DNA from: Micromonospora trifolii
GTDB lineage: Bacteria > Actinomycetota > Actinomycetes > Mycobacteriales > Micromonosporaceae
Assembly (NCBI RefSeq): GCF_022229005.1
Contig: NZ_JAKKFD010000001.1
Location: forward strand, 172,606-236,605
Direction: 5' to 3'
DNA length: 64,000 nucleotides
Part shown: one piece after another, positions 1 through 8,004 of the stretch
Layout: every line of letters begins with the position of its first letter
Position numbering within the stretch: position 1 is the first letter of the stretch
Notes under the pieces: generated by a model
Database searches by the model: none
Seen by the model: only the letters and a program-made list of their open reading frames with translations
Told to the model about the DNA's origin: nothing
Translations under genes and position numbers: made by a program

Positions 1-502
1 TCGTGGCGTCGTCCCACTTGGTGACCTTGCCAGCGAAGATCTTCGCCAGGGTGGCCGGCTTGAGCTGGAGGTTGTCCACGCCGCTGACGTTGTAGGCGAC
101 GGCCACCGGGCCGATCACCATCGGCAGGTGGATGGCCTTGCCGCCGACGCACTTGGCGTCGGCCTGCGGCTGCTCCTCCGGCTTGAGCGCGGAGTCGGAA
201 CCGGCGAAGTCGGCGGTCCCGGCGATGAACGCCTGGATGCCGGCGCCCGAGCCGGAAGCCTCGTAGTTGATCGTGGTGCCCTGGCACTTCTGCTGGTACG
301 CCTTGATCCACTCGGCCATGGCGTTCTTCTGTGCCGACGAACCCTGGGCGTTCAGCGTGCCGGTAGCGCAGTCGACCGCGGCGGCCGAGCCCGAAGCACT
401 CGCGCCGGAGGCGGGCTCGTTGTTGTCCGAGCCGCATGCACTGAGGCCGAGCGTCGCGGCAAGAGCGAGGCAGGCAATAGTGCCGTACCGCTGGAGCTTC
501 AC
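1..502 (-). CDS. pstS: Phosphate ABC transporter substrate-binding lipoprotein PstS (C-terminus beyond window)
   Basis: This is the extracytoplasmic phosphate receptor that delivers phosphate to the PstCAB importer. Translating the reverse strand from the GTG at 502 gives a signal peptide ending in the lipobox LSAC (lipidated Cys at about residue 23), a Ser/Ala-rich linker, then PstS-type features: QGSSAQKNAM, the phosphate loop SGSGAGIQAF, and FAGSDSAL, followed by IFAGKVTKWDD. Only about 167 residues are inside the window because the gene runs off its left edge. A GAAGGGA stretch lies about 10 nt upstream of the GTG. A PHO-box array further upstream (613-689) indicates control by PhoP under phosphate starvation. 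The pst permease genes should follow outside the window. Confidence 0.93.
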   Translation of the reverse strand, partial: MKLQRYGTIACLALAATLGLSACGSDNNEPASGASASGSAAAVDCATGTLNAQGSSAQKNAMAEWIKAYQQKCQGTTINYEASGSGAGIQAFIAGTADFAGSDSALKPEEQPQADAKCVGGKAIHLPMVIGPVAVAYNVSGVDNLQLKPATLAKIFAGKVTKWDDAT

Positions 503-612
503 CTGAGGGGTTTCCCTTCGCGTCTGACTTGGCGCCCCGATCCCGGGGCCCGAGGACCGGTACTGACCGGCTGACACGAAAGTTAGAAGTGCCAGGTAGC
601 CGGTTCGTCGGT

Positions 613-689
613 CGCAAGTGAACGCAAGGTGAACACGTACGGCCCCTGAGGTGACCGCTTGCCGAGGGTGAGTTGTCCGTTAAGTGAAC
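613..689 (-). promoter_or_regulatory. PHO-box array upstream of pstS
   Basis: On the minus strand two adjacent 11-nt units begin with GTTCAC (plus-strand GTGAAC at 618-623 and 629-634). Further matches in the same 11-bp register lie at 651-656 (GTGACC) and 684-689 (GTGAAC). Actinobacterial PhoP is known to bind 11-nt direct repeats of GTTCACC type, so this is very probably the PhoP operator of pstS. The remaining 503-793 intergenic sequence shows nothing else clear. Confidence 0.75.
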
Positions 690-793
690 CCGGGCACACC
701 TGTCGGAAGTATGGGTATATTTCCGGTTCGGCGTTATCCCGCCGACGCCCGGCCGTTACCCACCGGTGACTCGATCGGGCCGACGGCCGACGG

Positions 794-1720
794 TCAGCCC
801 AGGTGGTAGTTGATGTGCGCGGACCAGCGGGCGAAGCCCAGCCGCTCGTAGAGCGCGACGGCCCCGGTGTTCGAGTCGTCCACGAAGAGCATCACCCGGT
901 CGAGGCCGCGCTTGTCCCGCAGATAGGTCAGCCCAGCGGTGGTCAGTGCCCGGCCGAGCCCGCCGCCGTGCGCTGTCGGCTCCACCCCCAGGACGTACAC
1001 CTCGCCGATCCGGGCCGACCCCGGCCGCTCGTGCACCTTGGTCCAGTGGAAACCGAGCAGCCGGCCGGTCGCGGTCTCCTCGGCGAGCAGGAAGCCCGCC
1101 CTGTCGAACCACGGCTCGGCGAGGCGGACCCGCAGGTCGTCCGACGTCCACCGGCCCTGCTCGGGGTGCTCGGCGAAGGCCCGTGCGTTGAGGGTCAACC
1201 AGGCCGCGTCGTCCGCTCCGGGCTGGAACGCGCGTAGCTCCACCCCGTCGGGCACGCGCGGCTCACCCAGCGGGGCGGCCAACGGCCGGCGCAACTGCCA
1301 GAGCACCCGGGCGCGGGTGAAGCCGAGGTCGACGGCGAGCGCGGCGGCCGAGGGGTGGTCGCCGTGCGCCCAGGCCCGCAGTGGCCCGGTGGCCGAGGCG
1401 AGTACGCCCCGGGCGAGCGCCCGCCCGGTGCCCCGCCGCCGGTACGCGGGGTGCACCACCAGTTCGACCCCGATCCCGCCGACCGGGTCGGTGGTGTCCA
1501 GGTGCGCGTACCCGGTGAGGGTGCCGTCGTCGGCGCGGGCGATCAGATGCACGGCCGGGGCGTCGGCGTCGCGCAGCCGCAACAGGACGTGTTCGTCGAG
1601 CGGGTCAGCTCCGTCCGTGTCACCTGCGACGCTGGCGAGGGCGAGTACGTCGGCGATCTCCGCCGGCGCCAGTCGGTCGCTCCGGGTCACCTGGTCGCTG
1701 GTCGGCTCCGCGCTGCTCAT
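794..1720 (-). CDS. mshD: Mycothiol synthase MshD
   Basis: MshD catalyses the last step of mycothiol synthesis, acetylating Cys-GlcN-Ins with acetyl-CoA. The 308-residue protein has two GNAT domains in tandem as in the family: an N-terminal one with the acetyl-CoA loop VHPAYRRRGTGRALA (about residue 90) and a C-terminal one with LGVEPTAHGGGLGRAL and FVDDSNTGAVALYERLGF near the end. Length matches known MshD (about 300 residues). TACGGT lies 6 nt before the ATG, suggesting a leaderless transcript. glnR and pst genes are neighbours, as in mycobacteria. mshA, the first pathway enzyme, is also in this window. Confidence 0.93.
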   Translation of the reverse strand: MSSAEPTSDQVTRSDRLAPAEIADVLALASVAGDTDGADPLDEHVLLRLRDADAPAVHLIARADDGTLTGYAHLDTTDPVGGIGVELVVHPAYRRRGTGRALARGVLASATGPLRAWAHGDHPSAAALAVDLGFTRARVLWQLRRPLAAPLGEPRVPDGVELRAFQPGADDAAWLTLNARAFAEHPEQGRWTSDDLRVRLAEPWFDRAGFLLAEETATGRLLGFHWTKVHERPGSARIGEVYVLGVEPTAHGGGLGRALTTAGLTYLRDKRGLDRVMLFVDDSNTGAVALYERLGFARWSAHINYHLG

Positions 1721-1778
1721 CCCGCCACCGTATCCGTTGGCCGTCGTGACGCCCGGAGCGTCGCCGTAAAGCCGTGGC

Positions 1779-2672
1779 TCACGTCGGGTCGGTGGGTAGT
1801 GCCTCCAGCTCGAACCGGGCGGTCAGGTCGGGCAGGATCCGGCGCAGCGCCTCCACCGTGCCCTGTCGGTCCCCACCGGCGTCGTGCAGCAGCACCACCG
1901 AGCCCGGTGCGGCCTGGCTCAGCACCGTAGCGGTGATCTTCGTGGCGCCGGGCAGCTCCCAGTCCGACGGATCCACCGACCAGTGCAGCGGGGTCATGCC
2001 GAGCTGCTGCGCCACCGACACCACCGGGTACGTCCAGGCCCCGCCCGGCTGGCGGTACCAGACGATCGGGGCGTTCGGCACCGCCGCCCGGATCGCCGCG
2101 TTGGTGCGCAGAAGGTCGGAGCGGATGGCGTCGGCCGATCGGGCGCCCAGGCCGACGTCGTGGTGCCAGGAGTGGTTGCACAGGGTGTGCCCGGCGTCCA
2201 CGATCGACCGGACCAGGTCGGGGTGGTTCTGCGCGTTCTCGCCGACCACGCAGAACGTGGCGCGCACGTCGTATTCGCGCAGGAGGGCGAGGACCTGCGG
2301 CGTGTAGCGCGGGTCCGGCCCGTCGTCGAAGGTCAGCGCGAGCCGCGGGGTGCCGGTGGTGGCGTGCGCGCCGAACAGGTTGTCGTCTCCGGCGTCCCGC
2401 CCGGACCCGTCCTGGCCGGCCTCGGCGGGGCCGGTCTCGGCCGCGTTGGCACTGGCGGTAGTGCGCGGCGTTCCGCCCGGCTCGCCAACACTGGGTTGGT
2501 CGGCGTAGTGCGGCCCGTCGGCGCTCGTGGTGACTCCGGTGGATTGCCGAGGCGTCTGGTCGGGGACGAGGCTGCGGCCCAGCACGTACGCGGAGCCGAG
2601 CAGCCCCGCCACCACCAGCGTCACGATCCCCACGGCCCGTGCTGTGGAGCTGCCCCGCGTCACGACTTCCAC
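1779..2672 (-). CDS. Polysaccharide deacetylase (CE4, NodB homology), membrane-anchored or secreted
   Basis: A metal-dependent deacetylase of N-acetylated cell-wall or extracellular glycans. After a hydrophobic N-terminal segment (about residues 13-32) and a low-complexity linker of about 75 residues, the NodB domain carries motif 1 TFDDGPDPR, motif 2 HSWHHD (metal-binding HxxxH), the RQPGGAW segment, DPSDWELPG and the late LLHDAGG motif. All catalytic motifs are intact. The start is a GTG with only weak ribosome-binding sequence, so it could lie slightly elsewhere. The exact substrate (peptidoglycan, chitin oligomer or another glycan) cannot be read from sequence. Confidence 0.85.
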   Translation of the reverse strand: MEVVTRGSSTARAVGIVTLVVAGLLGSAYVLGRSLVPDQTPRQSTGVTTSADGPHYADQPSVGEPGGTPRTTASANAAETGPAEAGQDGSGRDAGDDNLFGAHATTGTPRLALTFDDGPDPRYTPQVLALLREYDVRATFCVVGENAQNHPDLVRSIVDAGHTLCNHSWHHDVGLGARSADAIRSDLLRTNAAIRAAVPNAPIVWYRQPGGAWTYPVVSVAQQLGMTPLHWSVDPSDWELPGATKITATVLSQAAPGSVVLLHDAGGDRQGTVEALRRILPDLTARFELEALPTDPT

Positions 2673-2817
2673 CTGGCCTGCCGGTCACGCCGGCCCGTCG
2701 CCCCCGTGTTCAGTGCGCGCACCGTCGCCCCTTTCTCCGACAAACCCGGCAGTCAGAATAGAGCCGCCAAGCTGGGCAAAAAGGGCATATGGGAAATCGT
2801 CCGGCAAGGTCCGCGGA

Positions 2818-3531
2818 TCAGACCGGCAGGGGCGCGTGCTCCGTCTCGGGAAGCGACCGCGACGGCGGAACGACGAACTTGTAGCCGACCTGGCGGACGG
2901 TGCCGATCATCGACTCGTACTCCGAGCCGAGCTTGGCGCGCAGCCGCCGGACGTGCACGTCGACAGTGCGGGTGCCGCCGAAGTAGTCGTAACCCCAGAC
3001 CTCGCGCAGGAGCTGGTCCCGGGTGAACACCCGGCCCGGGTGCTGGGCCAGGAACTTCAGCAGCTCGAACTCCTTGTAGGTGAGGTCGAGCGGACGGCCC
3101 TTGAGCTTGGCCGCGTAGGTGTCCGGGTCGATGGTCAGCTCGCCGGCCCGGATCGAGCCACCCGCGCCAGCTGTCGCGTTGCTGAGCCGGCCCACCGACA
3201 GCCGCAGCCGTGCCTCGACCTCAGCGGGGCCGGCCGAGGCCAGGATGACGTCGTCGACGCCCCAGTCGGCGTTGAGTGCGATCAGGCCGGCCTCGGTCAC
3301 CACAGCGACCAGCGGCACGCCGAGCCCGGTGGCGTGCAACATCCGGCAGGTCGCCCGGGCCTCGCTCAACTCCGATCGGGCGTCCACCATCACCGCGTCC
3401 GGGCTGGGGCCCGCGACCAGTGTGCGAACATCACGCGGCGCGGTGCGGACCGAGTGCGGCAGCAGGTCGAGTGCCGGCAGCACAGCCGACGGTTCCCCTG
3501 CGCGCGCGGTCACCAGCAGCAGGATCTCCAC
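2818..3531 (-). CDS. glnR: Nitrogen-metabolism response regulator GlnR (OmpR family)
   Basis: An orphan OmpR/PhoB-type regulator that controls nitrogen assimilation genes in actinobacteria. The N-terminal receiver-like domain ([30 protein letters not shown]) and the C-terminal winged helix ([39 protein letters not shown]) closely resemble known GlnR. No partner kinase is adjacent, as expected of GlnR. I place the start at GTG 3531 because GGAGG lies 5 nt upstream and the product then begins VEILLLVT like known homologues; an in-frame start at 3582 would add 17 residues. A TAGGCT hexamer at 3643-3648 suggests transcription starts about 105 nt upstream. mshD lies downstream, as in M. tuberculosis. 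Confidence 0.9.
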   Translation of the reverse strand: MEILLLVTARAGEPSAVLPALDLLPHSVRTAPRDVRTLVAGPSPDAVMVDARSELSEARATCRMLHATGLGVPLVAVVTEAGLIALNADWGVDDVILASAGPAEVEARLRLSVGRLSNATAGAGGSIRAGELTIDPDTYAAKLKGRPLDLTYKEFELLKFLAQHPGRVFTRDQLLREVWGYDYFGGTRTVDVHVRRLRAKLGSEYESMIGTVRQVGYKFVVPPSRSLPETEHAPLPV

Positions 3532-3778
3532 GATCACCTCCGTCCCGGCGGCGCGAGGCCGCACGCGACCAGTCGCACTCATCGAGGAGTGCGCTGAGAA
3601 ATTGCGTGGTCCCGGCGTCGCTGACGGGCGGGTAACGCGTTGAGCCTAACCGATCGCCTCGGCCGCGCCGTCAGGCCATTTCCTGTTTGTCTACCTTGCC
3701 CCTGATCGTGGCCCGGATTTTAACGTCGCTGAAACCCGTGACCACCGCGTCGGGCCGTCGGTCTGGCACGATCGGGTC

Positions 3779-4837
3779 GTGTTTCCCTCCACCTCGCCCG
3801 AGGCCGGCCGCGAATCGTGGCCCGCTGGGCCCCAACCGGGCCCGGCCGCCGCAGCGACGCGCGGCCAACCGCCCGCGCCGCGTACCGGTCCGGCCACCAC
3901 CGATGGCGACCGCCGTGAACGGGGTGGGCCACGCCGTGCCCGTCGCTCCGGCGAGCCGGCCCGCCGATCCGAAGACGAGATCGACGAGCCGGAAGAGGAG
4001 GTCATTCCCCCGGTCGCTGTGCACCGTCAACTGGCGCTGACCATCGCCGGCTTCGCCGCGCTGCTCGGTGTCGGCCTGGTGCTCGGCGCGCAGACGTCTG
4101 GCCCCGGTCACCGGCTGCCGTTCGCCTTCATCATCTTCGGCGTCCAACTGCTGTTCGTGCTCGCCTGGACGATGGCCATGCGTCCGCCCGCGCTGTTGGT
4201 GGTCGCCGGGATCAGCGCCACGGTCGCGGCGCTTGTCGACATCGCTGCGGTGCAGACCGACGTCGCCGGCCTGGCGCCGCTGGGCTACCTGGCCGCCGGT
4301 GGGTTCCTCGCCGCGGTGCTCGGCCAGCTGGTTCGCCGGGTCGACCGGGTCCGGGTCACCGACTCCCTCGGCTCCACGCTGCTCATCGTGGTCGGGGTGG
4401 TGGCCTTCGGCACCCTGATCGTGCTCAGCCGGATCCCGGCCGGCACCCAGGCGATCACCGTCTGCCTGACCGCGAGCGGTGTCGCGCTCACCGTCGCCCG
4501 GCTCACCGACGCCGTACTGCCCTGGCCGCGGCTCGCCCCGCAGGTGCCCCGGGGCGCCGCCGGCGTGGTGGCCGGCGCGATGGTCGGCACGCTGACCAGC
4601 GCCCTCCTCGGCAGCTACCTGGTGGCTCCCTTCACGCCGACCCGGGCCGCCGTGATCGGCCTGGTCGCGGCGGTCACCGCCGTCCTCTCCGACCTCGCGG
4701 TGGGGTACGCGGAGGCGGGCCGGTTGATGGCCGGCGAGCCGCCCACGATGTGGGTGGCCCGGCACATGCAGGGTCCGCTCGGCGGCTTCGCCCTGGCGGC
4801 GCCCGCCGCGTACGCCATGTGCATGCTCTTCCTCTGA
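3779..4837 (+). CDS. Conserved multi-pass membrane protein with basic/acidic N-terminal tail
   Basis: The product is 352 residues. The first about 75 residues are Pro/Arg/Gly-rich and end in an acidic patch (DEIDEPEEE). The rest is strongly hydrophobic with roughly eight to nine predicted membrane segments, for example AGFAALLGVGLVLGA, AFIIFGVQLLFVLAW and LLIVVGVVAFGTLIV. I recognise no named family; it looks like a conserved actinobacterial membrane protein of unknown function. The GTG start follows CACGAT by 6 nt, compatible with a leaderless transcript. It is divergent from glnR and is followed 104 bp later by the lmeA-like gene. Confidence 0.75.
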   Translation: MFPSTSPEAGRESWPAGPQPGPAAAATRGQPPAPRTGPATTDGDRRERGGPRRARRSGEPARRSEDEIDEPEEEVIPPVAVHRQLALTIAGFAALLGVGLVLGAQTSGPGHRLPFAFIIFGVQLLFVLAWTMAMRPPALLVVAGISATVAALVDIAAVQTDVAGLAPLGYLAAGGFLAAVLGQLVRRVDRVRVTDSLGSTLLIVVGVVAFGTLIVLSRIPAGTQAITVCLTASGVALTVARLTDAVLPWPRLAPQVPRGAAGVVAGAMVGTLTSALLGSYLVAPFTPTRAAVIGLVAAVTAVLSDLAVGYAEAGRLMAGEPPTMWVARHMQGPLGGFALAAPAAYAMCMLFL

Positions 4838-4941
4838 GTCACGGTTGAGCGCTGAGCCGGTCGGGTACCTACGGGTGCGCCGCCCTGCGGCGTCGGTACG
4901 AACGACCCGTCGCGGCGCGACGGGCGGAGACAGGAGGCGGC

Positions 4942-5730
4942 GTGGCGCAGGACTATCCGGTGGACGAGGCGCGACCCCGACGGCGTGGCCGCAAGCTGCT
5001 CATCGGGCTGTTCGTGCTGCTCCTGCTGCTGGCGGGGTTGCTGGTGGTCGCCGACCGGGTCGCGGTCGGGGTCGCCGAGCGGATGATCGGCGACCGCGTA
5101 CGCCAGGAGATCGCCAAGCAGGGCGCGCGGTCCACCACGCCCGAGGTGGAGGTGGGCGGAACTCCGTTCCTCACCCAGGTCCTGGATGGCCGTTACCAGC
5201 GGATCACCATCAACCTGCGCGACGTGCAGGCCTCGGTCGAGGGCGACGCCGTCCGGCTGCCGGTGCTCGATGTGACTGCCCGCAACGTTCGAGCCTCGCT
5301 GGACACTCTGCGCACCGGCCAGGGTGACGTCGTGGCGGACACCGTCAACGGCGCCGGCACGATCAGCTACGAGAGCCTGGCCGCGCTGTTGAACCGCCCG
5401 GGGCTCAAGCTGGGCGAGCAGAACGGCAAGCTCACCGTCACGGCCCCGGCCGACATCCTCGGTCAGAAGCTCACCATCAGCGGCACCGCCGACGTCACAG
5501 TCGCCGACAACGGCGCTGTCGCGCTGCGGTTCAACGACCTGGACGCCGCGGGCCTGCCGAACCTGCCGCTGGCCCGTGCCTTCCTGAGCAACTACGCCAA
5601 GAGCATCTCCATCGACGTGCCCCTGCCGGAGTTGCCGTTCCAGCTCGCGGTCCGGGAGGTCCGTCCACTGCCGGAAGGGCTGGCGGTCACCGCCGACGCC
5701 AAGAACGTGCCGATCAGCTCCGCTGGCTGA
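4942..5730 (+). CDS. LmeA-like phospholipid-binding protein (DUF2993)
   Basis: A 262-residue protein with a basic cytoplasmic N-terminus, one membrane anchor (LLIGLFVLLLLLAGLLVVA, about residues 18-36) and an extracytoplasmic DUF2993 domain. Family features include the VEVGGTPFLTQVLDGRYQ segment and repeated beta strands. In mycobacteria LmeA (Rv0817c) is a periplasmic phosphatidylinositide-binding protein needed for lipoarabinomannan and lipomannan maturation or envelope integrity. Here the sulfurtransferase/sseC pair follows, and glnR and mshD precede, matching the mycobacterial neighbourhood. A GGAGG-like stretch (acaggaggcg) precedes the GTG start. Orthology to lmeA is an inference from domain and context. 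Confidence 0.82.
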   Translation: MAQDYPVDEARPRRRGRKLLIGLFVLLLLLAGLLVVADRVAVGVAERMIGDRVRQEIAKQGARSTTPEVEVGGTPFLTQVLDGRYQRITINLRDVQASVEGDAVRLPVLDVTARNVRASLDTLRTGQGDVVADTVNGAGTISYESLAALLNRPGLKLGEQNGKLTVTAPADILGQKLTISGTADVTVADNGAVALRFNDLDAAGLPNLPLARAFLSNYAKSISIDVPLPELPFQLAVREVRPLPEGLAVTADAKNVPISSAG

Positions 5731-5835
5731 CGCCGTAGGCGCTGTGGGACGCCGAAATCCTCGGCGATCCCGGCGATTCCCGGATGGTGGTCGGCCTAGT
5801 GGCAGCACGGTCACTGGCTGGTAGGCTCCCTGGCC

Positions 5836-5913
5836 ATGGGGACCCACCTCACCAAACGGCGCGCGGTCGACCTGTGCCGCGTGGCCACCTGCCTGTGTCG
5901 CCCCGTCATCTGA
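5836..5913 (+). CDS. 25-residue cysteine-rich leader peptide of the sulfur operon
   Basis: ATG 5836 to TGA 5913 encodes 25 residues with three Cys codons clustered near the end (LCRVATCLCRPVI) and an Arg/Lys-rich middle. It matches the known actinobacterial class of putative leader peptides ahead of sulfur-assimilation genes. TAGGCT at 5822-5827 ends 8 nt before the ATG, so the mRNA is probably leaderless. A hairpin follows immediately and the sulfurtransferase starts 206 bp downstream. In mycobacteria such polycysteine leaders act as cysteine-responsive attenuators; the same role here is inferred. Confidence 0.8.
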   Translation: MGTHLTKRRAVDLCRVATCLCRPVI

Positions 5914-5914
5914 C

Positions 5915-5947
5915 GGCGGGGCTGTCTCCGGCCGCCTGACGGCGGCC
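5915..5947 (+). promoter_or_regulatory. Putative attenuator hairpins after the cysteine leader peptide
   Basis: A perfect 7-bp stem with a TGAC loop is formed by 5930-5936 (GGCCGCC) and 5941-5947 (GGCGGCC). The same left arm can instead pair with GGCGG at 5915-5919, right after the leader stop codon. The two pairings exclude each other, as expected of an attenuator switched by ribosome position on the Cys codons. There is no U-tract, so Rho- or translation-based control is also possible. Confidence 0.5.
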
Positions 5948-6119
5948 ACCGGCACAGGGTTCTCGCACCCTCCGGTTATCCCACCGAACGCCCGGCAGCG
6001 GCGCCGTCGCACGAACCCGTGATCCCGTCCTTCCGCTGGGTCCCGCGCGTGGTGCGACAGCTACACCAATCGATTCGCGCGCGTTGGCTCACCATCCATC
6101 CTCACCAGGGAGTGATTCG

Positions 6120-6968
6120 ATGAGTCGCGACACCGCACTCGTTTCGGCCGAGTGGGCCGAGAAGAACCTCGACGCCCCGGGCGTCGTCTTCGTCGAGGTC
6201 GACGAGGACACCTCGGCCTACGAGACCGGCCACATCGCCGGTGCCATCAAGATTGACTGGAGGACCGACCTCCAGGACCAGGTCCGCCGGGACTTCGTCA
6301 ACAAGACGCAGTTCGAGGCGCTGCTCTCCGAGCGGGGCATCAGCAACGACGACACCGTCATCCTGTACGGCGGCAACAACAACTGGTTCGCCGCGTACGC
6401 CTACTGGTACTTCAAGCTCTACGGCCACCGTGACGTGAAGCTGCTCGACGGCGGCCGCAAGAAGTGGGAGCTGGACGCCCGTCCGCTCGTCACCGACGCG
6501 GTGTCCCGCCCGGCGACGCAGTACGTCGCGCAGGAGCCGGACACCTCCATCCGGGCCTTCCGCGACGAGGTCGTCGCGGCGATCGGCACCAAGAACCTGG
6601 TCGACGTGCGCAGCCCCGACGAATTCGCCGGTCGCCTGCTCGCCCCCGCCCACCTGCCGCAGGAGCAGGCGCAGCGGGCCGGCCACATCCCCACCGCGAT
6701 CAGCGTGCCGTGGTCCAAGGCGGCCAACGAGGACGGCACCTTCCGGTCCGACGACGACCTGCGCAAGATCTACGGCGACGCGGGGCTCGACGACGGCAAG
6801 GAGACCATCGCGTACTGCCGGATCGGTGAGCGCTCGTCGCACACCTGGTTCGTGCTCCAGGAGCTGCTGGGTCACCGCAACGTCAAGAACTACGACGGCT
6901 CCTGGACCGAGTACGGCTCGCTGGTCGGTGTGCCGGTTGCACTCGGCGACGAACCCGGGGAGGCCTGA
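6120..6968 (+). CDS. Thiosulfate sulfurtransferase, CysA2/SseA type (two rhodanese domains)
   Basis: Transfers sulfane sulfur from thiosulfate to acceptors. The 282-residue product has an inactive N-terminal rhodanese domain (about 5-125) and a catalytic C-terminal one with the active-site loop YCRIGERSSHTW; the catalytic Cys is residue 233. LVDVRSPDEFAGR and AGHIPTAISVPWSKA are also typical. AGGGAG lies 8 nt upstream of ATG 6120, which fixes this start rather than the in-frame ATG at 6084. sseC follows 2 bp later, forming a two-gene operon behind the cysteine leader peptide. Equivalent to M. tuberculosis Rv0815c. Confidence 0.93.
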   Translation: MSRDTALVSAEWAEKNLDAPGVVFVEVDEDTSAYETGHIAGAIKIDWRTDLQDQVRRDFVNKTQFEALLSERGISNDDTVILYGGNNNWFAAYAYWYFKLYGHRDVKLLDGGRKKWELDARPLVTDAVSRPATQYVAQEPDTSIRAFRDEVVAAIGTKNLVDVRSPDEFAGRLLAPAHLPQEQAQRAGHIPTAISVPWSKAANEDGTFRSDDDLRKIYGDAGLDDGKETIAYCRIGERSSHTWFVLQELLGHRNVKNYDGSWTEYGSLVGVPVALGDEPGEA

Positions 6969-6970
6969 TC

Positions 6971-7291
6971 ATGACTCTTCCCACCGCCGCGGGTTGCGCC
7001 GCCCCGGACCAGGCCGCGCCGCTGCCGGCCAGCCTGGACCTGGAGAAGGAAACCGTCATCACCGGAATCGTCCGCTCCGCCGAGGCCGAGCCGGTACCGG
7101 GCGCGTACGTCCGGCTGCTCGACTCGACAGGTGAGTTCACCGCCGAGGTGGTCACCTCGGCAGCCGGGCAGTTCCGGTTCTTCGCCGCTCCGGGTTCCTG
7201 GACGCTGCGGGCGTTGTCCCGGCACGGCAACGGTGACACAGCTGTCACTGCCGGCCGGGGCGTCAACGAGGTTGCCGTCACCGTCGCCTGA
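6971..7291 (+). CDS. sseC: SseC family protein (DUF1416)
   Basis: A small 106-residue protein with a predicted prealbumin-like beta-sandwich. Its signature is VITGIVRSAEAEPVPGAYVRLLDSTGEF followed by AGQFRFFAAPGSWTLRALS. SseC is always found next to the thiosulfate sulfurtransferase in actinobacteria (Rv0814c next to Rv0815c), suggesting a helper role in sulfur transfer, but its biochemical function is not established. The start is 2 bp after the sulfurtransferase stop, so the two are co-transcribed. A strong hairpin terminator follows at 7307. Confidence 0.9.
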   Translation: MTLPTAAGCAAPDQAAPLPASLDLEKETVITGIVRSAEAEPVPGAYVRLLDSTGEFTAEVVTSAAGQFRFFAAPGSWTLRALSRHGNGDTAVTAGRGVNEVAVTVA

Positions 7292-7306
7292 CCCACTGCT
7301 CTGATC

Positions 7307-7356
7307 GACCGGGGCCGGTCGCCCTCCCGGGGGTGGCTGGCCCCGGTCGTTTCTTC
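7307..7356 (+). terminator. Rho-independent terminator of the sulfurtransferase-sseC operon
   Basis: A perfect 10-bp stem joins 7307-7316 (GACCGGGGCC) and 7339-7348 (GGCCCCGGTC) with a 22-nt loop, followed by GTTTCTTC. Position directly after sseC supports terminator function. Confidence 0.8.
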
Positions 7357-7381
7357 GCGGCGCGTCGGCACGCCGGGGCGG

Positions 7382-7945
7382 GTGCCGAAATCCATCGGCA
7401 TGCGTCACTATCTACTGGTGGAATTCAGGGATGAAAGTGGCGGGTCCGACGAAGCGGTCCCCATCGTCCTCTGCGTCGGCACCGACATGTCGATGCGGGA
7501 GCGGGTGCTGAGCCAACTCGACGGGAGCGCCCCGGTGCTCAGCTGTTCCGACCTGACCGAGCTACGCGAGCTGCTGTCGACGCCGACGGGCCCGGCGCCG
7601 GTCGATCCCGCGGTCCTCCCGCTCGCCGAGGCGCGGGGCCTGGTGGAGTGGGATGAGCTGGTCGTCGACCGGGCCGGACAACTGGTGACCTGGCGCGGCG
7701 AGGTGCTCCCGCTGACCCCCACCGAACGGGAGCTGCTCGCGCTGCTCCTCGGCCCACCGCTGGTGGTGTGGAGCTACGAACGGCTCTGCGCCTCCGCGTT
7801 GGATGGCGCGGACACCGCGGCGCTGCAATCCGCCATCAAGCGGCTTCGTCGCAGGCTGCGAGGTTTGCCGGGCGGGCCGCAGGTGCACACCGTACGAGGG
7901 CTCGGCTACCGGCTCGACCCGCCGGCCCGGCTGAACGACCACTGA
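7382..7945 (+). CDS. Winged-helix transcriptional regulator with degenerate receiver-like N-terminus
   Basis: The C-terminal half is a clear OmpR/PhoB-type winged helix: LPLTPTERELLALLLGPPLVVWSYERLC, then ALQSAIKRLRRRLRG and VHTVRGLGYRLDPP. The N-terminal half (IVLCVGTDMSMRERVLSQLD) looks like the first strand of a receiver but lacks an obvious phospho-acceptor Asp motif and is short, so this is probably an orphan, phosphorylation-independent regulator. No kinase gene is adjacent. The start is uncertain: GTG 7382, ATG 7400 and GTG 7418 are all in frame and none has a strong ribosome-binding site. Target genes are unknown. Confidence 0.72.
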   Translation: MPKSIGMRHYLLVEFRDESGGSDEAVPIVLCVGTDMSMRERVLSQLDGSAPVLSCSDLTELRELLSTPTGPAPVDPAVLPLAEARGLVEWDELVVDRAGQLVTWRGEVLPLTPTERELLALLLGPPLVVWSYERLCASALDGADTAALQSAIKRLRRRLRGLPGGPQVHTVRGLGYRLDPPARLNDH

Positions 7946-8004
7946 CCGCCGAGGCGACCGCCTCCGCTGCCGGCCCGGCGGCGGGCGCGTGACACCATGG
8001 CCGG

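Noticed and set aside
3671..4765. Long minus-strand frame opposite the membrane protein
   Set aside because: Composition is Arg/Gly/Asp-rich, as expected from the reverse strand of GC-rich coding DNA; the plus-strand membrane protein is the real gene.
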